Shown in pieces: positions 33,932 through 42,952 of a stretch of DNA of 64,000 nt. The stretch is from Winogradskyella arenosi (lineage in GTDB: Bacteria; Bacteroidota; Bacteroidia; Flavobacteriales; Flavobacteriaceae): NCBI RefSeq assembly GCF_003337305.1, contig NZ_QPJO01000002.1, positions 310,001-374,000 on the forward strand. The letters run 5' to 3'. Below the pieces are notes generated by a model, which worked only from the letters and a program-made list of their open reading frames with translations, was not told where the DNA came from and searched no databases. The stretch's first letter is position 1. Every line of letters starts with the position of its first letter. The position numbers and the translations under genes are program-made.

Positions 33932-34147
33932 TTGTTTAAGCAGAGAAAAAATAAACGTTTTACATACAAATCTCAACTTCAGGATTCCGATAAAAGCAAG
34001 TCGAAAGACGACTTCGAAACCTTATGGAATGAAGCTAATAGTAGTAACAAACATCGTGGAAGTGTTTTAACGTCGTTACCCGCCTTAATTATTATATTAG
34101 TTTTAATTCTTGTTTTAATTTATGTCCTTGACGGATATATTAAATAA
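33932..34147 (+). CDS. Small membrane protein A with RKNKRF motif
   Basis: 71 residues. The start is a TTG at 33932, preceded by AAGAGG 4-9 bases upstream, since the frame has no ATG. A basic N-terminus FKQRKNKRFTYKSQ is followed by a polar middle and one C-terminal membrane helix (LPALIIILVLILVLIYVL). The RKNKRF-x-Y motif recurs in the next gene. Neighbours of mutL in this group are often labelled 'riboflavin synthase subunit beta', which I consider a transferred mislabel because no catalytic residues are present. Function unknown. Confidence 0.7.
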   Translation: MFKQRKNKRFTYKSQLQDSDKSKSKDDFETLWNEANSSNKHRGSVLTSLPALIIILVLILVLIYVLDGYIK

Positions 34148-34154
34148 AGATATT

Positions 34155-34463
34155 ATGGGACCAATAAAATTCACTTTAATAAAAAGACTGCCTAGAAATA
34201 AAAGGTTCAACTATACACCGAGATATTACGAAGGTAAAGATGGTGTAGAAGGCACCCAATATGCTTCTAAGTTTGATGCCTATGCCGAAACGTACAATAA
34301 AAACGATTTTTCAGGGCAGTGGCATGATAATAGAATTAAGCTAAGGAATCGTAATAACACTACTGGGTTTAATAGAACAATCTTAATTTTAATTGCGGTT
34401 TTTGTCTTAATCTTTTTGTTTATCATCGACTTTGACTTATCCATATTCTTCACCAATCGCTAA
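34155..34463 (+). CDS. Small membrane protein B with RNKRF motif
   Basis: 102 residues from ATG at 34155, chosen over an in-frame ATG at 34122 that lies inside the previous gene. It begins MGPIKFTLIKRLPRNKRFNYTPRYYEG; RNKRF-x-Y matches the previous protein. The middle is polar and aromatic, and the C-terminal helix (TILILIAVFVLIFLFII) is the single membrane segment. The stop codon overlaps the mutL start (TAATG), so translation is probably coupled to mutL. It looks like a diverged relative of protein A. Function unknown. Confidence 0.75.
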   Translation: MGPIKFTLIKRLPRNKRFNYTPRYYEGKDGVEGTQYASKFDAYAETYNKNDFSGQWHDNRIKLRNRNNTTGFNRTILILIAVFVLIFLFIIDFDLSIFFTNR

Positions 34464-36352
34464 TGTCAGATATTATTCAGCTTTTACCAGACCATGTTGC
34501 TAATCAAATTGCAGCAGGTGAGGTGGTACAACGTCCAGCTTCTGTAGTTAAGGAATTACTAGAAAATGCTATTGATGCTAATGCTACCGAAATAAAACTC
34601 ATTATTAAAGATGCGGGTAAAACGCTTGTTCAGGTCATTGATAATGGCAAAGGAATGAGTGTTACAGATGCTCGATTAAGTTTTGAGCGCCATGCGACGT
34701 CTAAAATTAAATCTGCTGAAGATTTATTTTTACTGAATACCAAAGGGTTCAGAGGCGAGGCTTTAGCAAGTATTGCAGCGATTGCTCATGTAGAATTGAA
34801 AACCAAACAAGAGGAAGACGATTTAGGGACCGCAATTGAGATTGAAGGCAGTGTAGTAAAAAGTCAAGAGGTTACCGTAACACCAACAGGAACTTCGGTG
34901 TCTGTAAAGCATTTGTTTTTTAATATCCCTGCTCGTCGTAATTTCTTGAAATCAGATTCTGTAGAATTACGTCATATTACAGACGAATTTCATCGTGTTG
35001 CTTTGGCACATCCTAATATTGCATTTTCATTTTACCATAATGGCAGTGACATTTTTAATGTACCACAAGAAAATTATAGGCAACGTGTGGTGCATATTTT
35101 TGGCACCAGAACCAATGAGAAATTGGTTCCTGTTGAAGAAGAAACCGAAGTATTAAAAATATCAGGCTTTGTTGGGAAACCCGAATTTTCTAAGAAGACC
35201 AAGTCGGAACAATTCTTTTTTGTCAACCAACGTTTTATTAAAAGTCCGTATTTAAATCATGCGATTAACTCGGCCTATGATGGTTTGTTAAAAGATAGTT
35301 ATCATCCTATTTATTTTCTGAATCTTACGGTAGATCCGAAAAGTATTGATATTAATATTCACCCCACTAAGACCGAAATCAAATTTGATGATGAACATAC
35401 GCTTTATGCCATCTTAAGATCGGCGGTAAAGCACAGTTTAGGGCAATTTAATATTGCGCCAATTTTAGATTTTGACGATCAGGCAAATCACTTTAATACC
35501 CCATACGATTATAAGGACAAACCTGTAGAAACACCGGCTATTGAAGTCGATCGAACTTTTAATCCTTTTGCACAAGAAAAGATACCGGTGTCACCTTTTT
35601 CTGGGAAATCGGTAGTGACGACAAAGCATTCGCAGACCGGATTTAAATCCTCAGGGTCAGGAAATTCTTGGGAGAGTTTATATGTTGGTTTAGAATCTAA
35701 GAGTAATAACTCGGATTCTGAATTTAGCCAAATGACTTTTGAAAGTGAAGCCAAAGATAGTTCCATTTTTGACGAGGCCGCTATAGAAACCCGAAAGTCT
35801 ACCTTTCAGTTACAACAAAAATATGTGGTGAGTACTTTAAAATCGGGGATGCTTATTATAGATCAGAATAGAGCGCATCAACGTATTTTATATGAAAACT
35901 TTTTAAGGCATATTACCATAAAGGAAGCAACAAGTCAACAATTACTGTTTCCTTTAGAATTGCATTTCACACCTAATGAAATTGGTATTATTGAAGGCTT
36001 ACAATCGGAATTAGAACATACAGGTTTTGTGTTTTCTGAAATGCAAGACAAAACCATAACCATCACAGGGGTGCCGGTTGGTGTTCCGGAGAGTGAAGTC
36101 TCTATGATTTTAGAGCAACTTATTAGTGATGTAGAGAATGATGTGCCAGACACCAATTTTAGTACTACGGATCTTTTGGCCAAGTCTATGGCGAAGAGTT
36201 TAGCGATAAAAAACGGACAGTCTTTAAATAGTGCAGAACAAGAACATATGGTAAATAGTCTATTTGCCTGTAAAGAACCTAATGTGTCTCCTGCTAATAG
36301 GCCTACCTTTATTACTATGGCAGTAGACGAGATTGAAAAAAAATTCATGTAA
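34463..36352 (+). CDS. mutL: DNA mismatch repair protein MutL
   Basis: 629 residues. The GHKL ATPase half is well conserved: IAAGEVVQRPASVVKELLENAIDA, VIDNGKGM, and RGEALASIAAIAHVEL. The C-terminal dimerisation domain starts near residue 445. The endonuclease motif DQHAxxExxxxE is altered here to DQNRAHQRILYE (467-478), and the C-terminal ACHxA and CPHGRP sites read ACKEP and SPANRP (609-614). MutL couples mismatch recognition by MutS to strand removal. With those changes the nicking activity is doubtful. It heads a set with two rhomboids and an EEP protein and follows two small membrane proteins. Confidence 0.96.
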   Translation: MSDIIQLLPDHVANQIAAGEVVQRPASVVKELLENAIDANATEIKLIIKDAGKTLVQVIDNGKGMSVTDARLSFERHATSKIKSAEDLFLLNTKGFRGEALASIAAIAHVELKTKQEEDDLGTAIEIEGSVVKSQEVTVTPTGTSVSVKHLFFNIPARRNFLKSDSVELRHITDEFHRVALAHPNIAFSFYHNGSDIFNVPQENYRQRVVHIFGTRTNEKLVPVEEETEVLKISGFVGKPEFSKKTKSEQFFFVNQRFIKSPYLNHAINSAYDGLLKDSYHPIYFLNLTVDPKSIDINIHPTKTEIKFDDEHTLYAILRSAVKHSLGQFNIAPILDFDDQANHFNTPYDYKDKPVETPAIEVDRTFNPFAQEKIPVSPFSGKSVVTTKHSQTGFKSSGSGNSWESLYVGLESKSNNSDSEFSQMTFESEAKDSSIFDEAAIETRKSTFQLQQKYVVSTLKSGMLIIDQNRAHQRILYENFLRHITIKEATSQQLLFPLELHFTPNEIGIIEGLQSELEHTGFVFSEMQDKTITITGVPVGVPESEVSMILEQLISDVENDVPDTNFSTTDLLAKSMAKSLAIKNGQSLNSAEQEHMVNSLFACKEPNVSPANRPTFITMAVDEIEKKFM

Positions 36353-36355
36353 TTT

Positions 36356-37108
36356 ATGAGACAAGGAATCACAGATGCTGTGAAGCATTTATTAATTATA
36401 AACGTTGTCATGTTCATAGGAACATTGGCCATAGGAAATGGAGAAGCCTTCTATCAATGGTTTGCGCTTTATTTTCCACAAAACCCAAATTTCCAACCTT
36501 GGCAGCTTTTAACCCACATGTTTATGCATGGTGGTTTTATGCATATTGCGTTTAATATGTTTGCTTTGTGGATGTTTGGTACGGCTGTAGAACAAATATT
36601 TGGCGCTAAGAAATTTGTTATTTTCTATTTGCTTTCTGGTTTTGGGGCAGCGTTAATTCAACTTGCTTTTTTATATTTTCAGTATAATTCAGGTCTAACA
36701 ACCTTAATAGAGTCTGGTGCTTCACAGACCGAAGTTTTAAGTATTTTAAGTGAAGGAAAATATAGTACAGCTTGGTTACCGCTTTTAGGCGATCAGTTTG
36801 ATGGCTTTATAGGTGCTTTTAATGGTACTATGGTTGGAGCTTCTGGAGCTATAATGGGCGTTTTAGTGGCCTTTGGGATGTTGTTTCCGGAGTCTAAATT
36901 AATGCTCATTTTCTTACCTGTTCCTATAAAAGCAAAGTATTTTATTCCTGGAATTATAGCCTTAGATTTATTTTCTGCAATTTCTGGAAATTCTATATTT
37001 AGCCCTAGCAATACCGCATATATGGCTCACGTTGGTGGTGCCTTAACGGGTTTCTTACTGATGTATTTCTGGAAGAAAAATGAAAACGATAAATACCGCT
37101 GGAATTAA
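36356..37108 (+). CDS. Rhomboid intramembrane serine protease 1
   Basis: 250 residues with about seven membrane helices. Motif HMFMHGGFMHIAFNM (residues about 59-73) is the conserved HxxxN region. The catalytic Ser is in GASGAIMG (about 161-168) and the catalytic His in AHVGGALTGF (about 224). Rhomboids cut transmembrane segments of membrane proteins, and bacterial substrates are mostly unknown. It starts 3 bases after mutL's stop codon and is followed after 2 bases by a second rhomboid, so the set is an operon. Confidence 0.95.
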   Translation: MRQGITDAVKHLLIINVVMFIGTLAIGNGEAFYQWFALYFPQNPNFQPWQLLTHMFMHGGFMHIAFNMFALWMFGTAVEQIFGAKKFVIFYLLSGFGAALIQLAFLYFQYNSGLTTLIESGASQTEVLSILSEGKYSTAWLPLLGDQFDGFIGAFNGTMVGASGAIMGVLVAFGMLFPESKLMLIFLPVPIKAKYFIPGIIALDLFSAISGNSIFSPSNTAYMAHVGGALTGFLLMYFWKKNENDKYRWN

Positions 37109-37110
37109 TT

Positions 37111-37983
37111 ATGAGCGTTATTCAAGATTTAAAATATAAGTATAATAATCTCGATGTTTTTGGTAAAATCATCGCCATTAATGTGGTGGTATTTATCATT
37201 GCATTATTATTTAAATCCTTATTAAGATTTCATCTTTTTGCTTATTTTGAATTGCCGTCAGGGATCATGGATTTTCTATTTCAACCTTGGTCTTTAATAA
37301 CGTATGGGTTTTTACACAACGGCCTATTTCACCTTGCCTTTAATATGTTATTCCTCTATTATTTATCGCAGGTGACGAGCAATTTATTTCGTGTTAAAAT
37401 GGTTCTTAATATTTATTTTTTAGGAATTATTTTCGGAGGATTGGCTTATTTGGCTTACACCAATTTAATGCCTGCCTCTTTGCTAGGCGGTCAAGGCGTA
37501 TTAGTTGGCGCTTCTGCAGGTGTTAGTGCTTTGTTGCTATTTGTAGCGGCCTATATGCCTAATAGTGAGATCCGATTGTTTAATATGTTTAACGTAAAGT
37601 GGAAACATATTGCGATGGTTATTGTGGGTCTCGATTTGTTTAGAATTATTTTAGGACTCAACCAAGGCGGATATGTAGCACATTTAGGAGGATATGCCTT
37701 AGGCTATGTCTATGCTACAAAACTGGTAAAGGGTACGGATATTGGCGTAGGATTTGAACGTAGCATGGATTGGTTTATGACGCTTTTTAAACCGAAATCC
37801 AATTTAAAAACGGTTTATAAAAGTAAAGCTAAAAATAAAGCTAAACCTAAGACTAAAAAGGCCGCAAATCCGTTAGATAAGCAAAAGAAAATTGATGCTA
37901 TCCTCGATAAAATTAGTAAGAGTGGTTATGAAAGTTTAACTGCAGACGAGAAAGCATTTTTGTTTAAAGTAGGAAAAGATTAA
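37111..37983 (+). CDS. Rhomboid protease 2 with Lys-rich tail
   Basis: 290 residues. Motif GFLHNGLFHLAFNM, catalytic Ser in VGASAGVSALL (about 132-142) and His in AHLGGYALGY (about 190). The usual GxSG at the active site is GASAG here, a one-residue change from the common GASG that still keeps the Ser. After the membrane part comes a basic linker with many Lys (KAKNKAKPKTKKAA) and a small domain I believe to be DUF6576 (KKIDAILDKISKSGYESLTADEKAFL). The cytoplasmic tail might recruit substrates or nucleic acid. Same operon as rhomboid 1. Confidence 0.92.
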   Translation: MSVIQDLKYKYNNLDVFGKIIAINVVVFIIALLFKSLLRFHLFAYFELPSGIMDFLFQPWSLITYGFLHNGLFHLAFNMLFLYYLSQVTSNLFRVKMVLNIYFLGIIFGGLAYLAYTNLMPASLLGGQGVLVGASAGVSALLLFVAAYMPNSEIRLFNMFNVKWKHIAMVIVGLDLFRIILGLNQGGYVAHLGGYALGYVYATKLVKGTDIGVGFERSMDWFMTLFKPKSNLKTVYKSKAKNKAKPKTKKAANPLDKQKKIDAILDKISKSGYESLTADEKAFLFKVGKD

Positions 37984-37988
37984 GTTAG

Positions 37989-39011
37989 GTGAAGGGTTTA
38001 AGTCTATGGAGTAAAATTGTATTTTTCATCAATTCATTGGTGGCATTTCTACTGCTTATATCTTACGTTTTACCCTATATTCCACCAAAAAGTTTTGCCT
38101 CATTATCCGTATTAAGTTTAGGCGTTCCTTTACTCATTATGTTTAATATTATCTTCTTTATTTACTGGTTACTCCGAGTGCGCAAGCAGATGTTATTGTC
38201 TTTAATTGTGCTTCTTTTAGGGTGGAATTATATTAATTCCATGTATAAATTTTCAGCTTCTGAAGCCATTGCAGACGACGCTAACTTCTCTGTGATGTCA
38301 TTTAACGTACGTCTTTTTAATCGGTTTGGTTGGTTGCCTAGAAAAACGGTAAAGCAAGATATTCTACAATTTATTAAAGAGGAGAATCCCGATGTTTTAT
38401 GTCTTCAAGAGTATAGAAGTGGGGATCCTATAGATTTAAAAGGGTATTATAATTTTAATGCCAGGCAAACTAAAGGGGTAAAGTCCGGACAAGCTATTTT
38501 TTCTAAATTTCCTATTGTTAACTCTGGTTCTTTAGAATTTCCGAACACTTATAATAACGCTATTTTTGTAGATGTTGTAAAACAGAAAGACACTATTAGA
38601 GTCTATACCTTTCATTTACAATCTTCTGGGATTCAGACTGACGTTGAAAAATTAAAGGAAGAAACTTCAGGACATTTGTTTAAACAGGTAAGGTCAACAT
38701 TTAAGACGCAGCAAGAGCAAGTGGAATTATTCTTGGCCCACAAAGCCAAGTCTCATTATAAAACCATTGTGACTGGTGATTTTAATAATACACCGTATTC
38801 ATATATTTATAGAGTTGTTAAGGGAGATCATTTTATTGATACTTTTGAAGAAGCCGGAAACGGTTTTGGAAAGACTTATAACTTCAAGTATTTTCCTATG
38901 CGGATCGATTTTATTTTGGCCGATAAAGATTTTACCGTGAATGGCTTTAAAACTTACGACCTAAAACTATCGGATCATTACCCAATTAAAACAACTTTAA
39001 AACTGCATTAA
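37989..39011 (+). CDS. Endonuclease/exonuclease/phosphatase-family membrane protein
   Basis: 340 residues from a GTG at 37989, five bases after the rhomboid stop. Three hydrophobic helices lie in residues 1-90. The EEP domain follows with SVMSFNVRLFNRFGW, the metal-binding Glu in DVLCLQEYR, the GDFNNTPYS motif and the catalytic SDHYPIKT near the end. Family members cleave phosphodiesters or phosphomonoesters of nucleic acids, phosphoinositides or lipids; the membrane anchor suggests action at the outer side of the inner membrane. The substrate is unknown. Its stop overlaps by 15 bases with the convergent DUF6122 gene. Confidence 0.92.
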   Translation: MKGLSLWSKIVFFINSLVAFLLLISYVLPYIPPKSFASLSVLSLGVPLLIMFNIIFFIYWLLRVRKQMLLSLIVLLLGWNYINSMYKFSASEAIADDANFSVMSFNVRLFNRFGWLPRKTVKQDILQFIKEENPDVLCLQEYRSGDPIDLKGYYNFNARQTKGVKSGQAIFSKFPIVNSGSLEFPNTYNNAIFVDVVKQKDTIRVYTFHLQSSGIQTDVEKLKEETSGHLFKQVRSTFKTQQEQVELFLAHKAKSHYKTIVTGDFNNTPYSYIYRVVKGDHFIDTFEEAGNGFGKTYNFKYFPMRIDFILADKDFTVNGFKTYDLKLSDHYPIKTTLKLH

Positions 39012-39311
39012 CCAACAATCTACAGTATCTGCGAGGATATGAATGGTTAATCCAAGTCCGATAAGTCGTGTGGCCTTCGGAAACAATAATAGAATATATA
39101 AGGCTACAGCGTAGTAAGAGTGAAGCGGATGAAAATTAATGCTGCAACGTCCAGGATGAAAAATTGGGCTTGCTAGTAAATGATCGAGATCAATAAGCAT
39201 TCCCAACAACATAATACCATAAGCTTTTAGCCAATGTGTTTTATAAAAACACAAAGCTACCACTAAAGGAAGTCCGAAGTGTATGCCGTAATGAATAAGC
39301 GGTTGAAGCAT
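38997..39311 (-). CDS. DUF6122-like small membrane protein
   Basis: 104 residues, largely hydrophobic, with several conserved His and Asp (LIHYGIHFGLPL, MLIDLDHLLASPIFHPGRC, FHPLHSYYAV, TIHILADTVDCWL). The pattern of D-x-D-H and paired histidines recalls YdjM-type membrane-bound metal-dependent hydrolases, and I believe the family is DUF6122. It follows the WbqC gene by 6 bases and is likely the last gene of the lepB operon. Metal binding is plausible; catalysis is unproven. Confidence 0.8.
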   Translation of the reverse strand: MLQPLIHYGIHFGLPLVVALCFYKTHWLKAYGIMLLGMLIDLDHLLASPIFHPGRCSINFHPLHSYYAVALYILLLFPKATRLIGLGLTIHILADTVDCWLMQF

Positions 39312-39317
39312 GCAGAT

Positions 39318-39938
39318 TTAAATAAGAACGATATCTTGTCGTTTTAAATATAAGGCGGTATTAGGACCTTCGTTAAATAAAAGATCTAAAATACTGAGAT
39401 TAGAAATAAACCCATGTTTTTCGGTAAAAACTTGGGTATACGGTTCTAAAACCTTCACCTTGGTATTACGTTTTACTAAAGCTCTATAATCTGTGGTGTT
39501 TTCGGGCGATTTGCTAAACGTTTCTGTAAGATTAGGTTTCAAATCTAACTCCATGGCGTCTACTAACAACTCGAAACATTTCAGATTAAAATCTAAAATA
39601 TAGTCAAACTGAGTTTCAAAGAGCGGCATTAAATCGTCTATATAGAATTCAAAAAAAGGCGACATGCTATAGGCCGATAATAACGATTTTAAATGCAATT
39701 GTTGCCATTGTTCTTCATTGGCAATTTTTACATCTTTATAGTATTGTCTGTTTTTTTGACTGTAACTCACCGGAACTGTTAATGCTAACTTTCCATTGGC
39801 GCCATAAATTTCTACTCGATTTCGGTAGGATTGCTTTTGGTAGTTATCACTCACTTCAAAATTTAAAACATCAGCCTTTAGCATCGCACAAAAATGTACG
39901 ATGTTAGGAAAACAAGTGGGGTATAATAAGGTGTTCAA
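39318..39938 (-). CDS. WbqC-like family protein
   Basis: 206 residues. Sequence opens LLYPTCFPNIVHFCAMLKADVLNFEVSDNYQKQSYRNR, quoted in parts, and contains YKDVKIANEEQWQQLHLKSL, hallmarks of the WbqC-like family. Members lie in O-antigen or signal-peptidase neighbourhoods; biochemical activity is unknown. No signal peptide is seen, so it is probably cytoplasmic. It starts 3 bases after the lepB stop codon and is almost surely translated with it. Confidence 0.88.
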   Translation of the reverse strand: MNTLLYPTCFPNIVHFCAMLKADVLNFEVSDNYQKQSYRNRVEIYGANGKLALTVPVSYSQKNRQYYKDVKIANEEQWQQLHLKSLLSAYSMSPFFEFYIDDLMPLFETQFDYILDFNLKCFELLVDAMELDLKPNLTETFSKSPENTTDYRALVKRNTKVKVLEPYTQVFTEKHGFISNLSILDLLFNEGPNTALYLKRQDIVLI

Positions 39939-39941
39939 AAT

Positions 39942-41549
39942 CTAGCTTTGTTTAGACTTTTTCTTTTTTCTCCATTTGTTATAACCTGTTAATCCTAAGA
40001 CTAAGATAAGAAATGGTATAAGGTAAGAGGTACGTTCTGGTCCGCCACTTACGGTAGTGAATATACGATCCCAACGGAATTTCCAGTTTTTTAAACCATC
40101 ATTAATTCCATCAATACTCATCCAAATAAATACAGGCTTACCAAAAATGTGATCGTTAGGAACAAAGCCCCAATAACGACTGTCAATAGAGTTGTGTCTG
40201 TTATCTCCCATCATCCAATAGTAATCTTGCTTAAAGGTGTAAGAAGTTGTGGGTTGATCGTCAATGAGAATTTGATTACCGCGGGTAACCACCTTATGGC
40301 CTTCATATTCTGCAATAGCACGTTTATAAATTGAAATGTTTTCGGTAGTTAATTGTACGGTACCACCAGCTTTAGGAATCCACATTGGGCCAAAGAAATC
40401 AGAATTCCAGTTGTAATTAGGATCTCTTGGGAAGATGAGGTCTCTTTCGCCTTCAACTTGTTTTATAGGCGCTACAGCCGCCACTTCAGGATGTAATTTT
40501 AATTGAGCAATCGCTTCGTCGGTCGCCGCAGGAACGATATAAGCCAATTCGGCAGAACCATATCTTGGGAAATCTGTAATATCATATTTTTTAAAGATTT
40601 CGTAGATGCGTGCAGGTTGTAGTTGACGTTTAAACGTAACTTCATAAGAAAATTGAAGGTGGGCACGAGGTGGTAATTCATTTTGTTTCCCATTGATGTA
40701 AACATAACCATCTCTAATTTCTAAAGTATCACCAGCGACGCCAACACAACGTTTTACTAAGTTGGTCTTTTTATCTATGGGCTTGTAGTAATTACGGTCT
40801 GGATTAAAATTATTCATATCCAATAATGTATCGGCAGGTTGATTAAAAACCACAATATCATTACGTTCTACGTTTTCAAAACCTGGTAATCTTAAAAAAG
40901 GCAACTGAAGTTTATTGATCCAAGAGCTGTTTCTTTCTTCAAAATTATCATCAAATAAGTACGATTTTTTTCCGATTACAGGAATCGTATCATGAACCAT
41001 AGGGGCACCAACTGTCGTCATAGGGACTCTCGGACCGTAATGTAATTTACTAACGATAAGGAAATCACCAACAAGAAGTGATTTTTCTAAGGACGACGAT
41101 GGAATTACAAAAGGTTGAAAAAAATAGGTATGCACAATAGTAGCCGCTACAATAGCAAACAAAATAGAGGTAATCCATTCTCCTGTAGAGGTCTTCGGTT
41201 TAAGTTCACGATCTTCTATATAGTGAACATCGGCAACATAATTAAGATAATAAAGGTAGAAGCCTAAAGTAACAATACATAATAGCGCATCTAACTTACT
41301 GTCTTTTCCGTAAGTTCGAGCTGTTTCTACCCAAGCCGCAGGAATCATTACAAGGTTAACAATAGGTAAGAACATTAAAATAACCCACCACCAAGGGCGC
41401 GAAATTATTTTCATTAACACTACAGCGTTATAGACCGGGATAAAAGCTTCCCATGCTTGCCTACCGGCTTTAATATATAATTTCCAGGTTCCTAAACCGT
41501 GAATAACTTGTAGTATGAGTATAAAAATAAACCACTGTGTCCAGCTCAT
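39942..41549 (-). CDS. lepB: Signal peptidase I, long Bacteroidota type
   Basis: 535 residues. Three N-terminal helices (residues about 1-105) form an extra membrane part not found in E. coli LepB. The catalytic Ser is in FVIPSSSLEKSLLVGD (S152 or S153) and the general-base Lys is in TNLVKRCVGVAGD. The conserved box MMGDNRHNSIDSRYWG follows. A large insertion between the two catalytic motifs and a final C-terminal helix are typical for this phylum. The enzyme removes signal peptides at the inner membrane. It is the first gene of a set with wbqC-like and DUF6122, and dapB lies 112 bases upstream. Confidence 0.95.
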   Translation of the reverse strand: MSWTQWFIFILILQVIHGLGTWKLYIKAGRQAWEAFIPVYNAVVLMKIISRPWWWVILMFLPIVNLVMIPAAWVETARTYGKDSKLDALLCIVTLGFYLYYLNYVADVHYIEDRELKPKTSTGEWITSILFAIVAATIVHTYFFQPFVIPSSSLEKSLLVGDFLIVSKLHYGPRVPMTTVGAPMVHDTIPVIGKKSYLFDDNFEERNSSWINKLQLPFLRLPGFENVERNDIVVFNQPADTLLDMNNFNPDRNYYKPIDKKTNLVKRCVGVAGDTLEIRDGYVYINGKQNELPPRAHLQFSYEVTFKRQLQPARIYEIFKKYDITDFPRYGSAELAYIVPAATDEAIAQLKLHPEVAAVAPIKQVEGERDLIFPRDPNYNWNSDFFGPMWIPKAGGTVQLTTENISIYKRAIAEYEGHKVVTRGNQILIDDQPTTSYTFKQDYYWMMGDNRHNSIDSRYWGFVPNDHIFGKPVFIWMSIDGINDGLKNWKFRWDRIFTTVSGGPERTSYLIPFLILVLGLTGYNKWRKKKKSKQS

Positions 41550-41661
41550 AATATTTTGTTTTGTCTAATGTAAAAAACTAAATGAATATATCGTTATAAG
41601 ATATTAAAAATGCATTTTAGGGATTGAAAATTAGCGTATTGTGTTTCTAAAGGGCTGTAAA

Positions 41662-42363
41662 TTAACCAATGTTTAACACATCTTTCATGGTAAATATACC
41701 GTGTTTATCCTTTATCCATTCGGCAGCAATAACGGCACCCATAGCAAAGCCTTGACGACTGTGAGCGGTATGGCAAATACTAATGGTGTCAATCTCTGAT
41801 TTGTATGTAATTTCATGCGTTCCAGGAATGCCTTCAATACGTTTAGCTTCAATATGAATTTCATCTGCTTTAGGAGCATCTAAAGTCCAATTGGTATACG
41901 TTGTTTTTTCAATAATATCTTCTGCTAAAGTAATGGCTGTACCACTAGGTGCATCTAATTTTTGGGTGTGGTGGGTTTCTACCATTTCTGCTGTATATTC
42001 CGAAAAACCAGACATCAGGGTACTTAATCGTTTGTTAAGCTCAAAAAAGAGATTAACACCTAAACTGAAGTTTGAAGCATAAAGAAATGTCCCTTGATGT
42101 TCTTTACAGTATGCTGTAATGGTATCGTATTGGTCTAACCAACCTGTAGTTCCAGAAATAACAGGAACTCCCGCATCAATGGCTAACTTAATATTGGCAA
42201 CAGCTGCAGATGGGATACTAAAATCAATGGCCACATCTGCTTCTTCAAGATTAGTGATAGAAGCGGTATCTTTTACTTTTAAAATAATATCGTGTTGGCG
42301 TGCAATAGCAATGGTTTCAATACTTTTTCCCATTCTACCATAACCGAGTAAAGCTATTTTCAT
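41662..42363 (-). CDS. dapB: 4-hydroxy-tetrahydrodipicolinate reductase
   Basis: 233 residues, on the short side of the family. The Rossmann opening MKIALLGYGRMGKSIE binds NAD(P)H. SGTTGW and the catalytic VETHHTQKLDAPSGTA are present. The enzyme makes tetrahydrodipicolinate in the lysine and diaminopimelate pathway, cytoplasmic. It follows the DUF5683 gene by one base, in a parA-parB-DUF5683-dapB order that recurs in Flavobacteriaceae. Confidence 0.97.
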   Translation of the reverse strand: MKIALLGYGRMGKSIETIAIARQHDIILKVKDTASITNLEEADVAIDFSIPSAAVANIKLAIDAGVPVISGTTGWLDQYDTITAYCKEHQGTFLYASNFSLGVNLFFELNKRLSTLMSGFSEYTAEMVETHHTQKLDAPSGTAITLAEDIIEKTTYTNWTLDAPKADEIHIEAKRIEGIPGTHEITYKSEIDTISICHTAHSRQGFAMGAVIAAEWIKDKHGIFTMKDVLNIG

Positions 42364-42364
42364 G

Positions 42365-42952
42365 TTAAAATTTAAAATTAAGTGTAAGGCCTAAGTCCGA
42401 CGAGTTTTCCAATTCATTGTACTGATAATGTGGACTAAGGCTTAAGTTTTCATCAACATTAAATTGAAGCAAGTGCGCATCAATATTAGCGTCGAGGATA
42501 TTTAAAGCATATAAGCCTAAGGTAATTAAGGCAGACATTTCTTTGTTACGTCTAAATTGTTCTTGCGCTCTAATAAGACCATCTTCCGAGATTAACCCAT
42601 AGAATTCATCATCCGTATACCCTGCTAAACGCCTTTTGTAGGCATCTCTATAGCGGTCAAACTGTTTATCGTTTCTAGTATAAAAATAAATCCCTGTACC
42701 TATAGCACCCCAAACAATCGGAATTTTCCAATACCTCTTGTTGTAAGCCTGTCCTAGACCTGGGAGAATAGCAGAATAAAATGCTGCTTTTGAAGGGCGT
42801 AGCGGATCGATTTCTTTTTTAATTAACGTATCACTAATAATAAAAGGACTTTTGTCTTTAGCAATACTAGTGCTGTCTTTTTCTTGTTGAGAAAAGGATA
42901 AGCATACTGAGAATAAGCAAAAAACAAGCGTATAAAAACATTTATTTGTCAC
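42365..42952 (-). CDS. DUF5683 protein
   Basis: 195 residues with a cleavable signal (ending around SFSQQ, residue 22). The core KAAFYSAILPGLGQAYNKRYWKIP is the DUF5683 signature: a Pro-Gly-rich first membrane helix after a basic patch. A second membrane segment follows (IVWGAIGTGIYFY), and the rest is charged with Arg/Lys clusters. It overlaps the end of parB by 11 bases. Family function unknown, although linkage with parB is frequent. Confidence 0.9.
   Translation of the reverse strand: MTNKCFYTLVFCLFSVCLSFSQQEKDSTSIAKDKSPFIISDTLIKKEIDPLRPSKAAFYSAILPGLGQAYNKRYWKIPIVWGAIGTGIYFYTRNDKQFDRYRDAYKRRLAGYTDDEFYGLISEDGLIRAQEQFRRNKEMSALITLGLYALNILDANIDAHLLQFNVDENLSLSPHYQYNELENSSDLGLTLNFKF

Noticed and set aside
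35935-36432. Minus-strand frame of 165 codons opposite mutL and the first rhomboid
   Set aside because: Antisense shadow of two conserved genes; Ser/Cys-rich composition without any motif.
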